Part shown: positions 54,045 through 62,876 of the stretch, piece after piece
Numbering within the stretch: the stretch's first letter is position 1
How the letters are laid out: the number at the start of each line of letters is the position of its first letter
Assembly (NCBI RefSeq): GCF_900099655.1
Contig: NZ_FNDC01000008.1
Span: 62,001 to 126,000, forward strand
Length of the DNA stretch: 64,000 nt
Origin: Planococcus glaciei
GTDB taxonomy: Bacteria > Bacillota > Bacilli > Bacillales_A > Planococcaceae
Direction of reading: 5' to 3'
The notes under the pieces: model-generated
What the model was told of the DNA's origin: nothing
Databases searched by the model: none
Seen by the model: the letters and a program-made list of their open reading frames with translations, nothing else
Position numbers and translations under genes: made by a program

Positions 54045-55004
54045 ATGTACAAGCAGCTGAACGAACGGATTTTCATTATCGATGGAATGGATCTCGGGTT
54101 AGAGGAGCGCACCGGCACCTATGTGATCAGGGAAGAAGAATTGACGCTGATCGACACGAGCGCCAGCCCATCCGTGCCGTATATTAAGAAGGGGCTCGAA
54201 AAACTCGGATATCAACTCGACCAGGTCAAATACATAATTGTCACCCACATCCACCTGGACCATGCCGGAGGAGCCGGGCTTTTGCTAAAGGACTGCCCGA
54301 ACGCCAAAATTGTGGTCCATCCGAAAGGGGCTCGCCATCTGGCAGAACCGGAGCGTTTGATTGCCGGAGCAAAGCAAGTGTACGGCGATAAATTCGATAA
54401 ATTATTCGATCCGATCGTGCCGATTCCGAAAGAGCGGCTGCTCGTAATAGGCGAAGGCGCACAATTGAAAATCGGTCCGTCCTGTACGCTGGAATTTTGG
54501 GATACCCCGGGGCATGCCAACCATCATTTCGGAATAGTGGATACGAAAAGCAACGGCATTTTTGCAGGCGATACAGTCGGCATCCGGTACGAACAGCTGG
54601 CAAAAGAAGGAATCGATTTCTTTTTGCCGTCCACTTCACCCAACCAGTTTGACCCGGAAGCGATGAAACACGCCATCTCGCGGATGCAGTCCCAGCATTT
54701 CAGCGCCATTTACTACGGCCATTTCGGCATGACGGAAAAAACGGAAATGGCACTCCGCCAAGTATCGGAGTGGCTGGATATTTTCATGGCGGAAGCAGAA
54801 AAAACATTCGCAGAAGGTTTCGGGCCGGATGAACTTGCAGCGCGCTTGCAAAAGCGCATCCAGAAGCACCTCCAGGGCCTCGGCGTAGGGGAAGATCATG
54901 AAGTCTACCAAATCATTCAACTTGATTTGGAAGTCAGCGCCATGGGAATGGCGGACTATTTTTTAAAACGGCAAAAGGCGGCCGCGTCCAGTGAAATCCA
55001 GTGA
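54045..55004 (+). CDS. MBL-fold metallo-hydrolase
   Basis: A 319-residue metallo-beta-lactamase-fold hydrolase with an intact binuclear site: H68-I-H70-L-D72-H73, His in DTPGHANHH, Asp in FAGDTVG and a late His in YYGHFG. A C-terminal helical extension (about 245-319) follows. The substrate is unknown. GGGGGATG lies before ATG 54045. The next gene follows after 72 bp. Confidence 0.88.
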   Translation: MYKQLNERIFIIDGMDLGLEERTGTYVIREEELTLIDTSASPSVPYIKKGLEKLGYQLDQVKYIIVTHIHLDHAGGAGLLLKDCPNAKIVVHPKGARHLAEPERLIAGAKQVYGDKFDKLFDPIVPIPKERLLVIGEGAQLKIGPSCTLEFWDTPGHANHHFGIVDTKSNGIFAGDTVGIRYEQLAKEGIDFFLPSTSPNQFDPEAMKHAISRMQSQHFSAIYYGHFGMTEKTEMALRQVSEWLDIFMAEAEKTFAEGFGPDELAARLQKRIQKHLQGLGVGEDHEVYQIIQLDLEVSAMGMADYFLKRQKAAASSEIQ

Positions 55005-55076
55005 ATCTTCAGGGTTCAAGTTCTGGTTTTCGGGTATTGATATAGAAAATTGAATTTCCGGGGAGGAAAAATACAG

Positions 55077-55442
55077 ATGGCCAATGTCAACAGCGAAAAG
55101 TTTTTCAAGGAAATGAACGTAGCGTTTGTAATCGGGGATTTGGATTTTATCGAAAAACATATCGCAGACGATGTGGTATGGAAAATGGAAGGCGAAGAAA
55201 CGATCGAAGGGAAACAGCAGTTTCTTGACTATGTCGGCAGCATGGACAGCGACCATGATGTGAAAGTCACCATCGACCATGTCCGGTCAGACGGATTGCA
55301 GGCAACCGTTACCGGAAAAATGACCATTGATGACAAAAAAGGCTTAGTGAAATCTTACTCCTACCAAGACATTTACGAAATGGACCGGGAAGAAGCGGGT
55401 AAAATTGTCAGCTTGACTTCTACTACTCAGGAAGAAAGTTGA
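55077..55442 (+). CDS. SnoaL/NTF2-like small protein
   Basis: A 121-residue single-domain protein of NTF2-like fold: FKEMNVAFVIGDLDFIEKHIADDVVWKMEGEE..GKQQFLDYV is typical of SnoaL-like proteins, which include isomerases and binding proteins. There is no catalytic signature to name a reaction. ATG 55077 follows GGGGAGG; the frame upstream of it is not supported. Confidence 0.82.
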   Translation: MANVNSEKFFKEMNVAFVIGDLDFIEKHIADDVVWKMEGEETIEGKQQFLDYVGSMDSDHDVKVTIDHVRSDGLQATVTGKMTIDDKKGLVKSYSYQDIYEMDREEAGKIVSLTSTTQEES

Positions 55443-55452
55443 ATCGGCAACA

Positions 55453-55477
55453 GAGAAGACTTCGGTCTTCTTTTTTT
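55453..55477 (+). terminator. Terminator with TTCG tetraloop
   Basis: GAGAAGAC-TTCG-GTCTTCTT followed by Ts; UUCG loops are unusually stable. Confidence 0.9.
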
Positions 55478-55611
55478 GTTTGGAGAAAAAACCAATAAAT
55501 CGTCCGCTTATTGTGTTTGCTTGCAGGAATCCAAGTGAAAAGAATCGAAATACCTAAAGACCTTTGAAGCTGGGATTTCAAGGGCTACGCAGAGAGGAAT
55601 GGGGGAATTTG

Positions 55612-56595
55612 ATGGCGATACCAGTAATGATCGACTGCGATCCGGGAATTGATGACGTGATGGCGCTGACATTGGCTTTCGCGCGTCCCGAATTGGATGT
55701 CAAACTGATCACGACAGAGGCAGGGAATCAAACGCAAGCAAAAACGGTGGCCAATGCCTTGGCGTTTGCCAGCTATTTAGGCCAGGACGTGGAAATTGCT
55801 AAAGGCCTGGACCGGCCGATGTTCAAAGCGCTGGAAATTGCGGCAGAGGTTCATGGCAAGAGCGGTCTGGGAGATGTGGAATTTCCTGTCCCGATGCTCG
55901 AATTAAGCGCGCGGACAGCGGTCGAAGCAATGAAACAAGTATTGATGGACAGTCCGGAGCCGGTCGTTTTAATCGCTACGGGCCCGCTCACGAATATCGG
56001 GGCCTTGCTGTTCGCGCATCCGGAAGTGAAACCGAAGATAAAATTCATTTCGTATATGGGAGGCGCAGCAGTGGGCGGCAATATGACGCCGACGGCGGAA
56101 TTCAATGTTTACGTGGATCCGCATGCTGCAGATCTGGTGTTCCGCTCCGGCGTCCCGATTGTAATGAGCGGACTGGATGTGACACACAAAGCATATGTGA
56201 CCTTGGAAGAATTAGAAGAGTTGGAACGAATGGATACGGACTTTGCTTTGAAAGTGGCGGCAATGATGCGGTTTTATATAAAGCAGGCCAAACAGACCGC
56301 TTTCCATCCGGCGGATTTCGAAAAATGTATCCGCTTACATGATTTGTGCGCGGTTTCTTATGTTGTGACGCCGGAATTATTCGAAGGAGACGATTGCTGT
56401 GTTGAAATCGAGACGGAAGGGCGTTTGACTGCCGGGACGACGGTAGTCGATTATGCACAGCTATCCGGGAAAACAGCAAACGCGAAAGTTCTGCATACGG
56501 TTGACCGCGAAAAATTCGTTGCGCAGTTTTTTGATGCCGTAGAAAAGATGGGCATGATTGCAATGACTCATTCGGACAGGGGGAGAAAATCATGA
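55612..56595 (+). CDS. Nucleoside hydrolase
   Basis: A 327-residue inosine-uridine-preferring nucleoside hydrolase family enzyme, cleaving ribonucleosides to base and ribose. The calcium-binding N-terminal DCDPGIDDVMAL, ATGPLTNIGALL, MGGAAVGGNMTPTAEFNVYVDP and a late His (IRLHDLCAV) are present. ATG 55612 has GGGGGA upstream. It overlaps the S-component gene by 4 nt, which ties it to uptake. Confidence 0.93.
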   Translation: MAIPVMIDCDPGIDDVMALTLAFARPELDVKLITTEAGNQTQAKTVANALAFASYLGQDVEIAKGLDRPMFKALEIAAEVHGKSGLGDVEFPVPMLELSARTAVEAMKQVLMDSPEPVVLIATGPLTNIGALLFAHPEVKPKIKFISYMGGAAVGGNMTPTAEFNVYVDPHAADLVFRSGVPIVMSGLDVTHKAYVTLEELEELERMDTDFALKVAAMMRFYIKQAKQTAFHPADFEKCIRLHDLCAVSYVVTPELFEGDDCCVEIETEGRLTAGTTVVDYAQLSGKTANAKVLHTVDREKFVAQFFDAVEKMGMIAMTHSDRGRKS

Positions 56596-57194
56596 AACGC
56601 AGTTTTAAGGACGACTTCAGTTTGATGGCAATGCTGTTGATTCCAATCGGGGTCGCCATCAATATTGTCGGTTTTCAATTGACGAATGTTTTGCGTCTGC
56701 CGATTTTTCTGGATACGATCGGCACGATTTTAGTAGGCGTTATTGCAGGGCCTTGGGTGGCATTATTAGCCGGACTTATCACCAATTTAATCAACGCCAT
56801 TTTCAATCCGGTTTATTTGCCATATGCCTTAACTTCGATGGCGATTGGCGTCGGTGCTGGCCTTCTTTCCAAATTCGGATTTTTTAAAAATGTACCCAAA
56901 ACCATCATTTCGGTCATCGTCATCACTTTGATAGCGGTCGTCGTTTCCGCACCGATTACTGTCCTGGTTTTTGGCGGCGCTACGGGGAATACCTCTTCGT
57001 TGATCACGGCTACTTTCCTGGCATCTGGCCAACAACTGTGGACGGCGGTATTTTCATCGAGCTTCATTGTTGAAATTGCCGATAAAGTGGTTTCAGTCCT
57101 GATCGTCTTCTTCATTGTCAAAGGCATGTCTGACCGCTATTTGTCAAAACTGAAATACGGCCATTTGTATATGAAACGCCGAAACCGCTCGTGA
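56592..57194 (+). CDS. ECF transporter S component, probably nucleoside-specific
   Basis: A 200-residue integral membrane S component with about six hydrophobic segments: LPIFLDTIGTILVGVIAGPWVALLAGLITNL and a short basic tail. Its gene overlaps nucleoside hydrolase and precedes the T and A subunits, so a purine/pyrimidine nucleoside is the most likely ligand. Confidence 0.85.
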   Translation: MKRSFKDDFSLMAMLLIPIGVAINIVGFQLTNVLRLPIFLDTIGTILVGVIAGPWVALLAGLITNLINAIFNPVYLPYALTSMAIGVGAGLLSKFGFFKNVPKTIISVIVITLIAVVVSAPITVLVFGGATGNTSSLITATFLASGQQLWTAVFSSSFIVEIADKVVSVLIVFFIVKGMSDRYLSKLKYGHLYMKRRNRS

Positions 57195-57249
57195 TTCGAT
57201 GCGTTCAACATCAGTCGATTTTTCCTGAAGAAAGGGAGGGGCAAGAGCC

Positions 57250-58005
57250 ATGAAACCGAATGCATTGCTTCAGCTTCACCCCATGACCAAATTTTATTTT
57301 TCGCTGTTTATTTTGGCGGTTGTCCTGATTGTGCCCGGCTATTGGTTTGCTTTTTCCGTATTTCTGGGATTAGTGGCCATCTCGTTGTTGGCAGGTGTTT
57401 TCAAGGAATTCATCGGCATTGTTTTGAAAGCATTGGTCAGCGTTCTCGTGATTGTCTTCTTGATGCAGATCTTTTTCTTCCCGGGCGAGCAAGTGCTGTG
57501 GCGATGGTGGATTTTTGAAATCAAACAAGAAGGCGTTTATTACGGACTCATCTTGACTTCCCGCATCTTGGCGATTGGTTCTGCATTTGTGCTGTTTTTC
57601 CGGATGACGGAAGTGCGCGATTTCGTGAAGTCGCTCGAAGACAAAGGGATGCCGCCAATGGGGGCGTATGTCGTATTGTCGACCCTTCAAATCATTCCGG
57701 AAATGCGCAGGCAAGCCAATACCATCATGGAAGCACAGAAAACAAGAGGGGTTGAAACGGAAGGGTCGCTCTTTGTGCGGGCGAAAGCGTTTATCCCGAC
57801 ACTCACTCCGCTTATTTTGTCTTCCATTGCCGGAACGGAAGAACGCGCACTGACGCTCGAATCGCGCGCATTTTCAGCGCCAGTGAAGAAAACCAGTCTG
57901 CACAAATTGACTAAGAGCCGCGCCGACCGGATATTGCCGATTTTATTTGTTTTGATCATACTGGGCTTGCTTGTTTGGAGGGTTGTTTTATGGCAGACAT
58001 CGTAA
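57250..58005 (+). CDS. ecfT: ECF transporter transmembrane T component
   Basis: A 251-residue EcfT protein with four or five TM helices, then the paired coupling helices: the first Ala-Arg-Gly-type motif is seen as KTRGVE and the second as ALTLESRAFSAP. It couples the S component to the two ATPases. GGGAGGGG lies before ATG 57250. It overlaps ecfA1 by 16 nt. Confidence 0.9.
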   Translation: MKPNALLQLHPMTKFYFSLFILAVVLIVPGYWFAFSVFLGLVAISLLAGVFKEFIGIVLKALVSVLVIVFLMQIFFFPGEQVLWRWWIFEIKQEGVYYGLILTSRILAIGSAFVLFFRMTEVRDFVKSLEDKGMPPMGAYVVLSTLQIIPEMRRQANTIMEAQKTRGVETEGSLFVRAKAFIPTLTPLILSSIAGTEERALTLESRAFSAPVKKTSLHKLTKSRADRILPILFVLIILGLLVWRVVLWQTS

Positions 58006-58853
58006 TCGAGTTGCAAAATGTTTCGTACCGCTATCCGGTCAGCGATGATTATGTCCTGAAGGATGTTTCGTTCACCATTGAAAAAGGCAAATTCACCGCC
58101 ATTATCGGCAACAACGCTTCCGGAAAAACAACGCTGTGCAATGCCATCCGCGGGTTTATTCCCCATTTCTACAAAGGAGACCTGGAAGGGATTGTACGGG
58201 TGGGCGGAAAAGACACGCAGGAAACGCAGCTTGGCCAAATGGCGGAGCAGGTTGGGTATGTGTTCCAAAATCCGTTTATCCAAGTGTCCGGCGTCAAAGA
58301 CAATGTATTTGAAGAAGTGGCCTATGGCTTGGAGAATCTCGGCGTGCCGGTTGACGAAATCCGGCTGCGGGTAGAGGAAATCCTGAAACTCGTGAACATT
58401 GGCCACCTCCGTGATAAAAATCCGTTTGAATTGTCCGGCGGGCAACGGCAGCGAGTCGCGCTTGCTTCCATTATCGTCATGGACCCGGATATCCTGGTCA
58501 TTGATGAGCCGACTTCGCAGCTGGACCCCGTCGGCACTGAGCAGATATTCGATATTATCCGCTTGATGAAAGAGCGCGGCAAGACGATTGTACTGGTCGA
58601 ACACAAAATGGATTTGATCGCGGAGTATGCAGACAATCTGCTCGTTATGAGCGAAGGGAAACTCGTCATGCAAGGGCCGGTGAGGGAGGTATTTGGAAAT
58701 CCGGAATACGAGCGCTATAACATTCAATATCCGCATGTGACTGAAGTGGCGCTGCAGCTGCAAAAATCCGGCATGCCGCTTGCGTTTCTGCCGGTAAAAG
58801 ACAGTGAATTGGCCGAAGCGCTGAATTTGAAAGGAGTGGTTGCCTGTGACTGA
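57990..58853 (+). CDS. ecfA1: ECF transporter ATP-binding protein A1 (canonical)
   Basis: A 287-residue ABC ATPase. Walker A G40-N-N-A-S-G-K-T-T, Q-loop VFQNP, signature LSGGQRQRVALAS, Walker B ILVIDEPTS and switch His (LVEHKMD) are all intact. ATG 57990 is selected over TTG 57975 because GGAGGG lies just upstream. Its last 8 nt overlap the next gene. Confidence 0.93.
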   Translation: MADIVIELQNVSYRYPVSDDYVLKDVSFTIEKGKFTAIIGNNASGKTTLCNAIRGFIPHFYKGDLEGIVRVGGKDTQETQLGQMAEQVGYVFQNPFIQVSGVKDNVFEEVAYGLENLGVPVDEIRLRVEEILKLVNIGHLRDKNPFELSGGQRQRVALASIIVMDPDILVIDEPTSQLDPVGTEQIFDIIRLMKERGKTIVLVEHKMDLIAEYADNLLVMSEGKLVMQGPVREVFGNPEYERYNIQYPHVTEVALQLQKSGMPLAFLPVKDSELAEALNLKGVVACD

Positions 58854-59658
58854 TCTGGTTTTGCAAAATGTCAGTTTTTCTTATCCGGACGGCACGAAGG
58901 CGCTCGAGGATTTTACACTGACGGTAAAGTCAGGCGAGCGGGTGGCCATCGTCGGGCAAAACGGCGCCGGCAAGACGACAGCCGTCAAATTGATGAATGG
59001 CCTGTTGAAACCGGCAAGTGGAACGGTGGAAGCCGGTGAATGGGATACCACGAAATATACAACTGCCCAGGTCTCGCGAAAAGTCGGCTACGTTTTCCAA
59101 AATCCGGACGACCAGATTTTTCATAACGACGTGGAATCGGAAGTCCGGTTCGGCCCGAAAAATATGAAATTTGATAGCGGACGGGTCGATGAATTGACCC
59201 AGTGGGCCATGGAACTATGCGGCATCAGCGGTTTTGCGGAAGAAAATCCCTACAACCTGCCTTACTCTGAACGCAAATTTGTCACGATTGCATCGGTGCT
59301 GGCCATGGACTCCGACATTGTCATTTTGGATGAGCCAACAGCCGGGCAGGACAAAATCGGTTTGCTGACCCTCGGCCGCCTCCTCGATGTATTGGAACAA
59401 AAGGGCAAGACGGTCATCACCATCACCCATGATATGGAATTTGTCACCGATTATTTCTCCCGGATTGTGGTGATGGCGAACCGCAAGTTGATTGCAGATG
59501 GTCAGGCAGAGGATATTTTTTATAATGAAGAAGTGCTAAAAGCCAGCATGCTGAAACCGCCGGCTGTTGCGCAAATGGCCGGCATGTTCCATTTTCCGCC
59601 CGGCATTCTTTCCAAACAGCAGCTGGTGGCTGCCATATTAAAACATAAAGCCACCTAA
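58846..59658 (+). CDS. ecfA2: ECF transporter ATP-binding protein A2, degenerate signature motif
   Basis: A 270-residue ABC ATPase partner. Walker A (GQNGAGKTT), Q-loop (VFQNPDDQ), Walker B (IVILDEPTAG) and switch His (ITHDME) are intact, but the LSGGQ signature aligns to L138-P-Y-S-E142 followed by RKFVTIAS. In an A1/A2 heterodimer this would leave one composite ATP site non-canonical. GTG 58846 is chosen because AAAGGAG is 9 nt upstream; TTG 58840 is too close. Confidence 0.92.
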   Translation: MTDLVLQNVSFSYPDGTKALEDFTLTVKSGERVAIVGQNGAGKTTAVKLMNGLLKPASGTVEAGEWDTTKYTTAQVSRKVGYVFQNPDDQIFHNDVESEVRFGPKNMKFDSGRVDELTQWAMELCGISGFAEENPYNLPYSERKFVTIASVLAMDSDIVILDEPTAGQDKIGLLTLGRLLDVLEQKGKTVITITHDMEFVTDYFSRIVVMANRKLIADGQAEDIFYNEEVLKASMLKPPAVAQMAGMFHFPPGILSKQQLVAAILKHKAT

Positions 59659-59660
59659 CA

Positions 59661-59697
59661 AAAGCCAAAGGAGCAATTGAGCTCCTTTGGCTTTTTT
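59661..59697 (+). terminator. Terminator of the nucleoside/ECF operon (hairpin copy A)
   Basis: AAAGCCAAAGGAGC pairs with GCTCCTTTGGCTTT around AATTGA, followed by Ts. Nearly the same 37 bp recurs at 59929. Confidence 0.92.
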
Positions 59698-59718
59698 GCA
59701 ATAGGCAAAGTTGAAACT

Positions 59719-59914
59719 GAATGAATGAATATGAATAGCAGAAACCAACCCGTACAAACGGCAGGCTTCCAGAAATGCTTAAACATGAATATTCATCATC
59801 TTTACGATAAACATTCAGATGAGACAGAGACTCGAGGTATCCCGTCTATTTTTTATTCATAATATATTCATTCGCTATGCTCGATTTATTCATTCAATAT
59901 TCATTCGGATTCAT
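59719..59914. repeat. Cluster of ATTCAT/ATGAAT hexamers
   Basis: Ten copies of ATTCAT or its complement ATGAAT lie in this AT-rich 196-bp stretch between two near-identical terminators, including a tandem ATGAATGAAT run (59721 on), a 12-bp palindrome ATGAATATTCAT (59785-59796) and ATTCATTC blocks at 59866 and 59899. No ORF is present. Confidence 0.75.
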
Positions 59915-59928
59915 ATGTAGCTAAACTT

Positions 59929-59963
59929 AAAGCCAAAGGAGCGATAGAGCTCCTTTGGCTTTT
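59929..59963 (-). terminator. Terminator of ptsHI (hairpin copy B)
   Basis: AAAGCCAAAGGAGC-GATAGA-GCTCCTTTGGCTTT. It differs from copy A at 59661 essentially only in the loop. It lies 3 nt beyond the ptsI stop and can serve the minus strand. Confidence 0.88.
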
Positions 59964-59966
59964 GTT

Positions 59967-61679
59967 TTACATATTCGCTTTTACATAGTCCGCCACTTCG
60001 GCTGAAGTATCCATCGCTAAAATGCGGTCGATATGTGTTGCCATCTCGGCTTTTGACAATTTGCCGATCTGTGAGCGGGCTTTCAGGATCGACGAAGCGC
60101 TCATTGAGAACTCATCAAGCCCTAGGCCAAGGAGAATCGGAATCGCAATTTCGTCTCCTGCCATTTCGCCGCACATGCCGGTCCATTTGCCTTCGCGGTG
60201 GGAGGCATCGATGACCATTTTCACCAGGCGCAAAATCGCCGGGTTGAACGGCTGGTACAAATACGATACGTTTTCGTTCATGCGGTCTGCAGCCATTGTG
60301 TACTGGATCAGATCATTCGTGCCGATTGAGAAAAAGTCCACTTCTTTGGCGAATGTATCGGCCATCACGGCCGTTGAAGGGATTTCCACCATGATGCCGA
60401 TTTCAATCGAATCGCTGACGTCAATGCCTTCTGTTTGCAGCTTCGCTTTTTCGTCTTCGACCAGCGCTTTTGCCTGGCGGAATTCATCCAGCGTCGCAAT
60501 CATCGGGAACATGATTTTCAAATTGCCGTGGACGCTGGCGCGAAGCAATGCACGCAGCTGCGTCCGGAACATATCCGGCATTTCCAGGCATAAACGGATG
60601 GCCCGCAAGCCCAAGAAGGGATTTAATTCTTTAGGCAATTGCAGGTAAGACAACTCTTTGTCGCCGCCAATGTCCAATGTGCGGACGACGGTCGGTTTGC
60701 CTTCCATTGCTTTTAGCACCGACGAGTACGCTTCGTACTGCTCGTCTTCGGTCGGGAACTGGTCGCGTCCCATGTAAAGGAACTCTGTCCGGTACAAGCC
60801 GATCGCTTCGCCGCCGTTTTCAAGAACACCAGCCGTGTCTTTCGGCGTTCCGATGTTGGCGCCAAGCTCTACAGCATGTCCGTCTGTTGTCACCGTTGGT
60901 TCATTTTTCAGTTTTGCCCATTCCGCTTTTTGGCGGTCATACTGAGCTTTTTTCTCTTCATATTCGGCAACCGTTTCGCTGTCCGGATCGAGGATGATGT
61001 GGCCATCCAAGCCGTCAACGATGACGAGCGTGCCGTTTTCAATTGAAGCCATCACTTCTTTAGCGCCGACGACCGCCGGGATTTCAAGCGTACGGGCTAG
61101 GATCGCCGAATGGGAAGTGCGTCCGCCGATATCGGTGATAAACGCTTTGACGAAAGACGGATCCAACTGGACCGTATCAGAAGGCGTCAAATCTTCCGCA
61201 ATGATGATAACTTCTTCGGAAATCATGCTTGGGCTTTGGATGGTCACGCCCAATAGGTGGGACAAGACGCGTTTGGTGACATCGCGGATGTCCGCGGCGC
61301 GTTCTTTCATGTAATCATTGTCCATTGCTTCAAACATTTGAATAAACATATTTGCGGTTTCCTGCAATGCGTATTCGGCATTCGTTTGCTCTGTTTCAAT
61401 TTTTTCTTTGATGGGCCCGACGAGTTCCGGGTCGCTTAACACGAGAAGGTGAGCGCCGAAAATCGCCGCTTCCTTATCGCTGATTTGCTTGGCTGTGCGT
61501 TCTTTGATGGCTTCAAGTTCAGATGTGGATTGGTTTAATGCGGCTTCAAAACGGGCCACTTCCTGCGCTGCATCCGTTACGGTTGATTTTTCAACATTCA
61601 GTTCCGGATTTTCAAGGCGAAACGCTTTTGCAATGGCGATTCCATTCGAAGCTGCAATTCCGGATAATGTTTTTTTCAT
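59967..61679 (-). CDS. ptsI: Phosphoenolpyruvate-protein phosphotransferase (Enzyme I)
   Basis: A 570-residue Enzyme I, the PEP-dependent kinase that phosphorylates HPr. The phosphorylated His190 lies in [13 protein letters not shown]. The C-terminal PEP-binding barrel has [34 protein letters not shown] and [11 protein letters not shown]. Length is standard. It overlaps the ptsH stop by one base (TAATG), so ptsH and ptsI form one operon. Confidence 0.97.
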   Translation of the reverse strand: MKKTLSGIAASNGIAIAKAFRLENPELNVEKSTVTDAAQEVARFEAALNQSTSELEAIKERTAKQISDKEAAIFGAHLLVLSDPELVGPIKEKIETEQTNAEYALQETANMFIQMFEAMDNDYMKERAADIRDVTKRVLSHLLGVTIQSPSMISEEVIIIAEDLTPSDTVQLDPSFVKAFITDIGGRTSHSAILARTLEIPAVVGAKEVMASIENGTLVIVDGLDGHIILDPDSETVAEYEEKKAQYDRQKAEWAKLKNEPTVTTDGHAVELGANIGTPKDTAGVLENGGEAIGLYRTEFLYMGRDQFPTEDEQYEAYSSVLKAMEGKPTVVRTLDIGGDKELSYLQLPKELNPFLGLRAIRLCLEMPDMFRTQLRALLRASVHGNLKIMFPMIATLDEFRQAKALVEDEKAKLQTEGIDVSDSIEIGIMVEIPSTAVMADTFAKEVDFFSIGTNDLIQYTMAADRMNENVSYLYQPFNPAILRLVKMVIDASHREGKWTGMCGEMAGDEIAIPILLGLGLDEFSMSASSILKARSQIGKLSKAEMATHIDRILAMDTSAEVADYVKANM

Positions 61680-61945
61680 TAGTTTGAAAGCCCTTCAGAT
61701 GCCATTACTTGGCTGACTTGAGCCAATGCTTCTTCTTCGTCTTCGCCGTTTGCTGCCACCGTTACTGTTGATCCAGAAGCCACGCCAAGCGACATCACAC
61801 CTAAAATCGATTTCAAGTTTACTTTTTTGCCTTTGTGTTCAAGCGTAATATCGGATTTGAATTTAGACAATGAACCTACCAATGCGGATGCTGGACGTGC
61901 GTGGATACCTGCTTCATCTGTGATTGTGAATTGTTTTTCTACCAT
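61679..61945 (-). CDS. ptsH: Phosphocarrier protein HPr
   Basis: An 88-residue HPr. His15 in GIHARPAS receives phosphate from Enzyme I. Ser46 in [11 protein letters not shown] is the HPr-kinase site used for CcpA-dependent catabolite control in Firmicutes. AGGAGGAAT precedes ATG 61945. It is first in the ptsHI operon, divergent from fruRKA. Confidence 0.98.
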   Translation of the reverse strand: MVEKQFTITDEAGIHARPASALVGSLSKFKSDITLEHKGKKVNLKSILGVMSLGVASGSTVTVAANGEDEEEALAQVSQVMASEGLSN

Positions 61946-61968
61946 GTAAAATTCCTCCTAATAAGAAT

Positions 61969-62067
61969 GATTGTCTTTGATCGTTTTCAATCTCTATTAT
62001 GAACGATTTTGATTGAAAATAAAATCAAATGACTGTTTTTGATTGCTTATGAATGATTATGATTGAT
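61969..62067. promoter_or_regulatory. Array of GATTG-type repeats between ptsH and fruR (probable FruR operators)
   Basis: GATTG occurs at 61969, 62011, 62041 and 62061, CAATC at 61988, with near matches GATCG (61979) and GACTG (62031). TTTGATT-N8-AATCAAA (62008-62029) is a perfect inverted repeat. The placement between divergent operons suits binding by the adjacent DeoR-family FruR and possibly joint control of ptsHI and fru. Confidence 0.6.
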
Positions 62068-62069
62068 TT

Positions 62070-62083
62070 TGGAAGCGATTTCA
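62070..62083. promoter_or_regulatory. cre site upstream of fruR
   Basis: TGGAAGCGATTTCA matches the CcpA cre consensus (WTGNAANCGNWNNCW when flanking T is included), 40 nt before the fruR ATG. Confidence 0.7.
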
Positions 62084-62123
62084 AGTATTATCTATTTAAC
62101 CAACTAGCAAAGAAGGTGAATAG

Positions 62124-62876
62124 ATGTTAACGAATGAACGCCATGACTTTATTTTAAAGCTGCTAGAAGAAAAACAGACGATCAAAATTCAGGACATCGT
62201 CGAATTGACGGCCGCTTCCGAGTCGACAATCCGGCGGGACTTGACGGAACTTGAAAACCGGCAAAAATTGGAGCGCGTTTTTGGCGGCGCTGTCCTGCCG
62301 GGCCGCAACTTGGCTGAACCGAGTGTCGCCGACAAATCGGCGCAGAACCTCCAGGAAAAAATCAATCTTGCCAAATTTGCATCCGGTTTTGTCCAGCATG
62401 GCGACAGTGTATTTTTAGATGCCGGCACAACGACTTTTCAAATGATTCCGTTTCTGACGGAAAAAGATTTGGTTGTCGTCACCAATGGGCTGACGCTTGT
62501 CGAAGCATTAAATGAACAAGGCATTACCACTTACTTGACCGGCGGGATGATCAAGCCGAGGACCGGTGCACTGGTCGGGGCTCAAACAATCCAATCCCTA
62601 AAAAATTACCGCTTTGACATCTGTTTCTTGGGCGTCAACGGGTTTCATCCTGATTATGGATACACAACGCCGGATCCGGAAGAAGCCGCCGTCAAAAAAA
62701 TGGCCAGTTCCTTGGCCCGTAAAACTTATGTGCTGGCCGACCATTCAAAATCCAATAAAGTAAGCTTTGCGAAAATCATGGATTTGGAAGAGGCGACATT
62801 GGTCGTGGATGAATTGTCCGCTGATACATTCGAAGTACTTGAAAAAAAGACAACCGTAAAGGTGGGAAAAGCATGA
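62124..62876 (+). CDS. fruR: DeoR-family repressor of the fructose operon
   Basis: A 250-residue DeoR/GlpR-type regulator. The N-terminal winged HTH (IKIQDIVELTAASESTIRRDLTELENRQKLERVFGGAV) is followed by the sugar-phosphate sensor domain (FLDAGTTTFQMIPFL, ADHSKSNKVSF). Fructose 1-phosphate is the expected inducer. AGAAGGTGA precedes ATG 62124. The stop overlaps fruK by 4 nt. Confidence 0.92.
   Translation: MLTNERHDFILKLLEEKQTIKIQDIVELTAASESTIRRDLTELENRQKLERVFGGAVLPGRNLAEPSVADKSAQNLQEKINLAKFASGFVQHGDSVFLDAGTTTFQMIPFLTEKDLVVVTNGLTLVEALNEQGITTYLTGGMIKPRTGALVGAQTIQSLKNYRFDICFLGVNGFHPDYGYTTPDPEEAAVKKMASSLARKTYVLADHSKSNKVSFAKIMDLEEATLVVDELSADTFEVLEKKTTVKVGKA

Noticed and set aside
57687-58763. 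358-residue minus-strand open frame
   Set aside because: It is a shadow of ecfT and ecfA1, which have clear family motifs on the plus strand.
59719-59914. CRISPR array or plasmid iterons
   Set aside because: The ATTCAT hexamers are too short and irregularly spaced for CRISPR, and there is no replication gene nearby. Kept only as a repeat cluster.
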